Positions 6,565 through 9,167 of a stretch of 9,167 nucleotides of DNA are shown here, piece by piece. Origin of the DNA: Pseudorhodoplanes sp. (GTDB lineage Bacteria; Pseudomonadota; Alphaproteobacteria; Rhizobiales; Xanthobacteraceae); NCBI GenBank assembly GCA_008933495.1, contig WBUW01000085.1:1-9167 (forward strand), read 5' to 3'. The position numbers were made by a program, and so were the translations under genes. Within the stretch, counting starts at the first letter, position 1. Each line of letters starts with the position of its first letter. Below the pieces are notes generated by a model. The model saw only the letters and a list, made by a program, of their open reading frames with translations. It made no database searches and was not told the DNA's origin.

Positions 6565-7818
6565 GTGGCTCGTCTCGTAATGAAGTTCGGCGGCACCTCC
6601 GTCGCCGATATCGAACGCATCCGTAATGTCGGCCGTCACGTCAAGCGCGAGGTCGATGCCGGACACGATGTCGCGGTTGTCGTCTCTGCCATGGCGGGCA
6701 AGACCAACGAGTTCGTCGCATGGTGCCGGGAGGCCTCGCCGCTGCACGACGCGCGCGAATACGACGCGGTCGTGGCCTCGGGCGAACAGGTGACCGCCGG
6801 CTTGCTGGCGATCGTCCTGCAGAATATGGGCCTGAATGCGCGCTCCTGGCTCGGCTGGCAGTTGCCGATCCTGACCTCGCACGCCCACGGCGCCGCCCGC
6901 ATCCTGGACATCAATGGCGAGGAAATCGTCAAGCGCTTCGAGGAAGGCAAAGAGGTTGCGGTGATCGCGGGCTTCCAGGGCATCCACAAGGAGACCGGCC
7001 GCATTACCACGCTCGGGCGCGGCGGGTCGGACACGTCCGCGGTCGCGGTCGCGGCGGCAATCCGCGCCGACCGCTGCGACATTTATACGGACGTCGACGG
7101 CGTCTACACCACCGATCCGCGCGTGGTGCCCAAGGCGCGGCGGCTCGACAAGGTCGCATTCGAGGAAATGCTGGAACTGGCCTCGCTCGGCGCCAAGGTG
7201 CTGCAGGTGCGCTCGGTCGAGCTCGGCATGGTCCACAAGGTGAAAATTTTCGTGCGGTCGAGTTTCGAGAAGCCGGAGGACATCGATCCCCACGGCACGC
7301 CGCCCGGCACGCTGATCTGCGACGAGGAGGATATCGTGGAGCAACAGGTCGTTACCGGCATCGCCTTTTCCAAGGACGAGGCCCAGATTTCGATCCGCCG
7401 CGTGCAGGACAAGCCGGGCGTGGCGGCTGCGATCTTCGGCCCGCTCGCCGAAGCCAACATCAATGTCGACATGATCGTTCAGAACGTCTCCGCCGACGGC
7501 AAGACCACCGACCTCACCTTCACGGTCCCCGCCGCTGACTATCAGCGCTCGATGGACGTGATCGGCAAGGCCAAGAACGCGATCGGCTTCGAGCGCCTCG
7601 ACGGCGCCGCCGACGTCGCCAAGGTCTCGGTCATCGGCATCGGCATGCGCAGCCATGCCGGCGTCGCCGCGCAGGCGTTCAAGGCGCTGGCCGAGCGCAA
7701 TATCAATATTCGGGCCATCACGACCTCCGAGATCAAGTTCTCGGTCCTGATCGACGCCGCCTATACCGAGCTCGCGGTCCGTACGCTGCATGCGCTTTAC
7801 GGTCTCGACAACGCCTAG
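6565..7818 (+). CDS. lysC: Aspartokinase (aspartate kinase)
   Basis: This 417-residue cytoplasmic enzyme phosphorylates aspartate, the first step toward lysine, diaminopimelate, threonine and methionine. The kinase domain (about 3-235) shows KFGGTS (7-12), SAMAGKTNE (41-49), the ASGEQVTAGLLA helix (71-82), GRGGSDTSA (151-159) and TDVDGVYTTDPR (175-186). Two ACT domains follow (about 262-340 and 352-417), with NINVDMIVQNVS and TTDLTFT in the first and NINIRAITTSEIKFSVLI in the second. These are the effector-binding elements for lysine and/or threonine feedback, and no obvious desensitising change is seen. It is a monofunctional kinase with no homoserine dehydrogenase fused. The start is GTG 6565-6567, giving the bradyrhizobial-type MARLVMKFGG, with GGGG (6553-6556) 8 nt upstream. 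ATG 6580 would trim the conserved N-terminus. It stands between the TRAP operon and ptsP. Confidence 0.97.
   Translation: MARLVMKFGGTSVADIERIRNVGRHVKREVDAGHDVAVVVSAMAGKTNEFVAWCREASPLHDAREYDAVVASGEQVTAGLLAIVLQNMGLNARSWLGWQLPILTSHAHGAARILDINGEEIVKRFEEGKEVAVIAGFQGIHKETGRITTLGRGGSDTSAVAVAAAIRADRCDIYTDVDGVYTTDPRVVPKARRLDKVAFEEMLELASLGAKVLQVRSVELGMVHKVKIFVRSSFEKPEDIDPHGTPPGTLICDEEDIVEQQVVTGIAFSKDEAQISIRRVQDKPGVAAAIFGPLAEANINVDMIVQNVSADGKTTDLTFTVPAADYQRSMDVIGKAKNAIGFERLDGAADVAKVSVIGIGMRSHAGVAAQAFKALAERNINIRAITTSEIKFSVLIDAAYTELAVRTLHALYGLDNA
7324..7338 (+). promoter_or_regulatory. Candidate internal ribosome site and GTG start for a lysC beta subunit
   Basis: Inside lysC, GAGGAGG (7324-7330) is followed after 5 nt by an in-frame GTG (7336-7338, residue 258). 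Initiation there would make a 160-residue product containing only the two ACT domains. Actinobacterial (Corynebacterium) and Bacillus lysC genes are known to make such a beta subunit from an internal start close to the same place in the protein. The site is seen; its use here is inference, and GAGGAGG also simply encodes part of an acidic Asp-Glu-Glu-Asp run. Confidence 0.35.
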
Positions 7819-7969
7819 CGCGGGCACCGGTTCGCCGGGATCGTCCAATTCCGCGATTTCGAGGCTGCGGCCGGGGACCCTGCCATCCCGCCTGGCATCC
7901 GGTGGCGCGGCGCCGCACCCGCGGCCCGGGACGCGCTCGGGCGGTTGAACTCCTGACAGCCTGACCGCC

Positions 7970-7997
7970 CCGCCGGACGATCAGCCGCCGGACGATC
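7970..7997. repeat. Tandem direct repeat, 13-bp unit with 15-bp period
   Basis: CCGCCGGACGATC occurs at 7970-7982 and again at 7985-7997, identical, with AG between. The second copy runs into CCGG, so CCGGA-CGA-TCCGG (7988-8000) also forms a small palindrome. It may be a local duplication by slippage or a pair of protein-binding sites. Confidence 0.7.
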
Positions 7998-8059
7998 CGG
8001 ACCACATGGGGCCACGCCCGGAGACGCAGGGGCGGTCCGGGCGCGGCCATTCGGACGTA

Positions 8060-8081
8060 GGCGGGGCTGGTCGGCCCCGCC
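8060..8081 (+). terminator. 8-bp GC hairpin in the lysC-ptsP gap
   Basis: GGCGGGGC (8060-8067) and GCCCCGCC (8074-8081) are perfect complements around TGGTCG. No T-run follows, and it lies about 240 bp after the lysC stop. It could be a weak or Rho-assisted end of the lysC message. Its role is uncertain. Confidence 0.35.
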
Positions 8082-8241
8082 ACTCCTGACGGCATCAGTG
8101 TTCGCGCGGCATATCGGGCGACGGCCGAATCCGACCTTTTCCGGGCCGCCTGCAGACGCATCCCGGCAAGCTCGGCCCGGTAGCGCCAAAGCTCCCGGCG
8201 AGGCGCCCGCAAGACATCCGCCCGCGCGCCCTCGTTGTTGC

Positions 8242-8271
8242 TTGCAGCGGAGGCGGCGCATTCGCTATAGC
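8242..8271 (+). promoter_or_regulatory. Candidate promoter of ptsP
   Basis: TTGCAG (8242-8247) and TATAGC (8266-8271) are spaced by 18 bp, giving a predicted leader of about 100 nt before ptsP. The match is partial (three and four of six bases), so this is only the best candidate in the gap. The predicted leader contains GC-rich self-complementary sequence (8283-8311). Confidence 0.25.
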
Positions 8272-8381
8272 CCTGACACGAGCGGCCGCGGCCGGCCGGG
8301 CAATCGCGGCCTTTGACCTGTTAAATCAACCGGATCGCCCCGAATCGCGATCCCAGCGGCCCAGAACAAGGACCTTGAGCC

Positions 8382-9167
8382 ATGCGTGGCGCGCTTGGCG
8401 GTCCGCGCGTGCTGCTACGCCGCCTTCGCGAGGTGATGGCGGAGCCGGTCAGCGCGCAGGAGCGCCTCGACAAAATCGTCGTCCTGATCGCCGCCAACAT
8501 GGTCGCGGAGGTCTGCTCGGTCTATGTGCTGCGCGTCGACGGCACGCTCGAACTGTATGCGACCGAAGGCCTCAAGCGCGAAGCCGTCCACCAGACCGTG
8601 ATGCGCACGGACGAAGGCCTTGTCGGCCTCGTCGCGAGCCAGGCCAACCCGATCAACCTCTCCGACGCGCAGTCGCACCCGGCCTTCTCCTATCGGCCGG
8701 AGACGGGCGAAGAGATCTACCACTCCTTCCTGGGCGTGCCGATCCTGCGCGCGGGCAACATGCTCGGCGTGCTGGTGGTCCAGAACCGGGCGCACCGCAC
8801 CTATTCGGAGGAGGAAGTCGAGGCGTTGCAAACCACCTCGATGGTGCTCGCCGAGATGATCGCCTCGGGCGAATTGTCGGCGCTCGCCAAGCCCGGCGCC
8901 GAGCCGGCGGTCCATCCGCGCCGCAATTTCACCGGTATTCCGCTATCGGAAGGAATCGCGCTCGGCCACGTCGTCCTGCACGAGCCGCGCGTGACGATCA
9001 AGAACTTCATCGCCGACGACGTCCAGAAGGAGCTCAAGCGGCTCGACGACGCGATCGCGGTCCTGCGCACCGACCTCGACACCTTGCTCGACCGCGGCGA
9101 AGTCTCCGACGGCCCGGAATCGCGCGAAGTGCTGGAAGCCTACCGCATGTTCGCGCACGATCGCGGC
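8382..9167 (+). CDS. ptsP: PTS-Ntr Enzyme I, phosphoenolpyruvate-protein phosphotransferase PtsP (3' partial)
   Basis: The frame is open from ATG 8382 to the window end (262 residues seen of a usual 750 or so). AAGGA (8368-8372) is a good ribosome site 9 nt upstream. Residues about 25-165 form a GAF domain (AQERLDKIVVLIAANMVAEVCSVY to TTSMVLAEMIASGEL, with HSFLGVPILRAGNMLGVLVVQN in the core). From about 184 the Enzyme I N-terminal domain begins (TGIPLSEGIALGHVVLHEP), followed by the helical HPr-binding region. The phospho-accepting histidine and the PEP-binding barrel lie beyond the window. PtsP passes phosphate from PEP to NPr and then EIIANtr, a regulatory rather than sugar-importing chain. 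In enterobacteria the GAF domain senses glutamine and 2-oxoglutarate. The MRGALGGPRVLLRRLREVMAEP start resembles bradyrhizobial PtsP. It stands 563 bp after lysC, a neighbour order I recall as common in this group. Confidence 0.95.
   Translation, partial: MRGALGGPRVLLRRLREVMAEPVSAQERLDKIVVLIAANMVAEVCSVYVLRVDGTLELYATEGLKREAVHQTVMRTDEGLVGLVASQANPINLSDAQSHPAFSYRPETGEEIYHSFLGVPILRAGNMLGVLVVQNRAHRTYSEEEVEALQTTSMVLAEMIASGELSALAKPGAEPAVHPRRNFTGIPLSEGIALGHVVLHEPRVTIKNFIADDVQKELKRLDDAIAVLRTDLDTLLDRGEVSDGPESREVLEAYRMFAHDRG

Larger units (their letters stand above)
7819..8381. other. 563-bp lysC-ptsP intergenic region without a supportable gene
   Basis: The GC-rich frames that cross this stretch encode only Arg/Pro/Ala-rich sequence with no recognisable motif, so no gene is called. 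It does hold structure. TGCCA (7881-7885) pairs with TGGCA (7893-7897). GCGGCGCCGC (7907-7916) is self-complementary. A 13-bp direct repeat lies at 7970-7997 and a perfect 8-bp hairpin at 8060-8081. CGGCCGCGGCCG (8283-8294) is self-complementary, and GGCCGC (8284-8289) can pair with GCGGCC (8306-8311) in the probable ptsP leader. No tRNA, riboswitch or insertion-sequence end is recognised. Confidence 0.6.

Noticed and set aside
7827..7838. CCGG-TTCG-CCGG tetraloop just after lysC
   Set aside because: It has only four base pairs with a non-optimal closing pair and no T-run, too weak to call a terminator.
6322..7848. 508-residue open frame on the minus strand, antisense to lysC
   Set aside because: Its composition (Asp/Arg/Gly/His-rich with no motif) is the expected antisense shadow of a GC-rich gene, and lysC on the other strand is complete with all family motifs.
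7733..8261. Minus-strand frames of 148-159 residues in the lysC-ptsP gap
   Set aside because: They are Arg/Pro/Ala-rich with no motif or convincing ribosome site, and they overlap each other and the end of lysC.

Overview
This is a GC-rich proteobacterial chromosome segment, most likely from the alphaproteobacterial order Hyphomicrobiales (Bradyrhizobium / Rhodopseudomonas / Xanthobacteraceae relatives). The evidence is the style of the proteins: an aspartokinase close to bradyrhizobial LysC, a PtsP with an N-terminal GAF domain, an alphaproteobacterial UbiG, and a nitrilase followed by DUF1178. The GC-rich codon use also gives long antisense shadow frames. No genus is claimed.

Layout. (1) 2-1245, plus strand: the 3' part of a Nit-type carbon-nitrogen hydrolase (start cut off by the window edge), overlapping a small DUF1178 zinc-ribbon-like gene by ATGA. 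(2) 1253-2925, minus strand: ubiG followed by a 10-TM EamA/DMT permease that overlaps it by GTGA. The permease converges on the DUF1178 gene with only 7 bp between stop codons. (3) 2926-3202: an AT-rich divergent regulatory region with a clean 15-bp palindrome. (4) 3203-6388, plus strand: a complete three-gene TRAP transporter, dctP (binding protein), dctQ (small permease) and dctM (large permease). A perfect 12-bp hairpin separates dctP from dctQ, and dctQ and dctM overlap by ATGA. (5) 6389-6564: a spacer with a GC-rich hairpin and a candidate promoter. (6) 6565-7818, plus strand: lysC, a complete single-domain aspartokinase with a GTG start and a well-placed candidate internal start before the ACT domains. 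(7) 7819-8381: 563 bp with no supportable gene, containing a 13-bp direct repeat and several hairpins. (8) 8382 to the window end, plus strand: the 5' part of ptsP (nitrogen-PTS Enzyme I), cut off by the window edge.

How the genes fit together. Most are housekeeping: glutathione-metabolite repair (Nit), ubiquinone biosynthesis (ubiG), entry to lysine/threonine/methionine synthesis (lysC) and nitrogen/carbon signalling (ptsP). The TRAP operon is the most accessory-like part. Its binding protein resembles the TakP type that binds 2-oxo acids or related monocarboxylates, so a role in organic-acid uptake is the best guess.

I found no phage, CRISPR, toxin-antitoxin, secretion or biosynthetic cluster and no RNA gene, and I see no strong case for an undescribed system. 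The points most worth a second look are the internal lysC start, the dctP-dctQ hairpin, the palindrome upstream of dctP and the structured lysC-ptsP gap.
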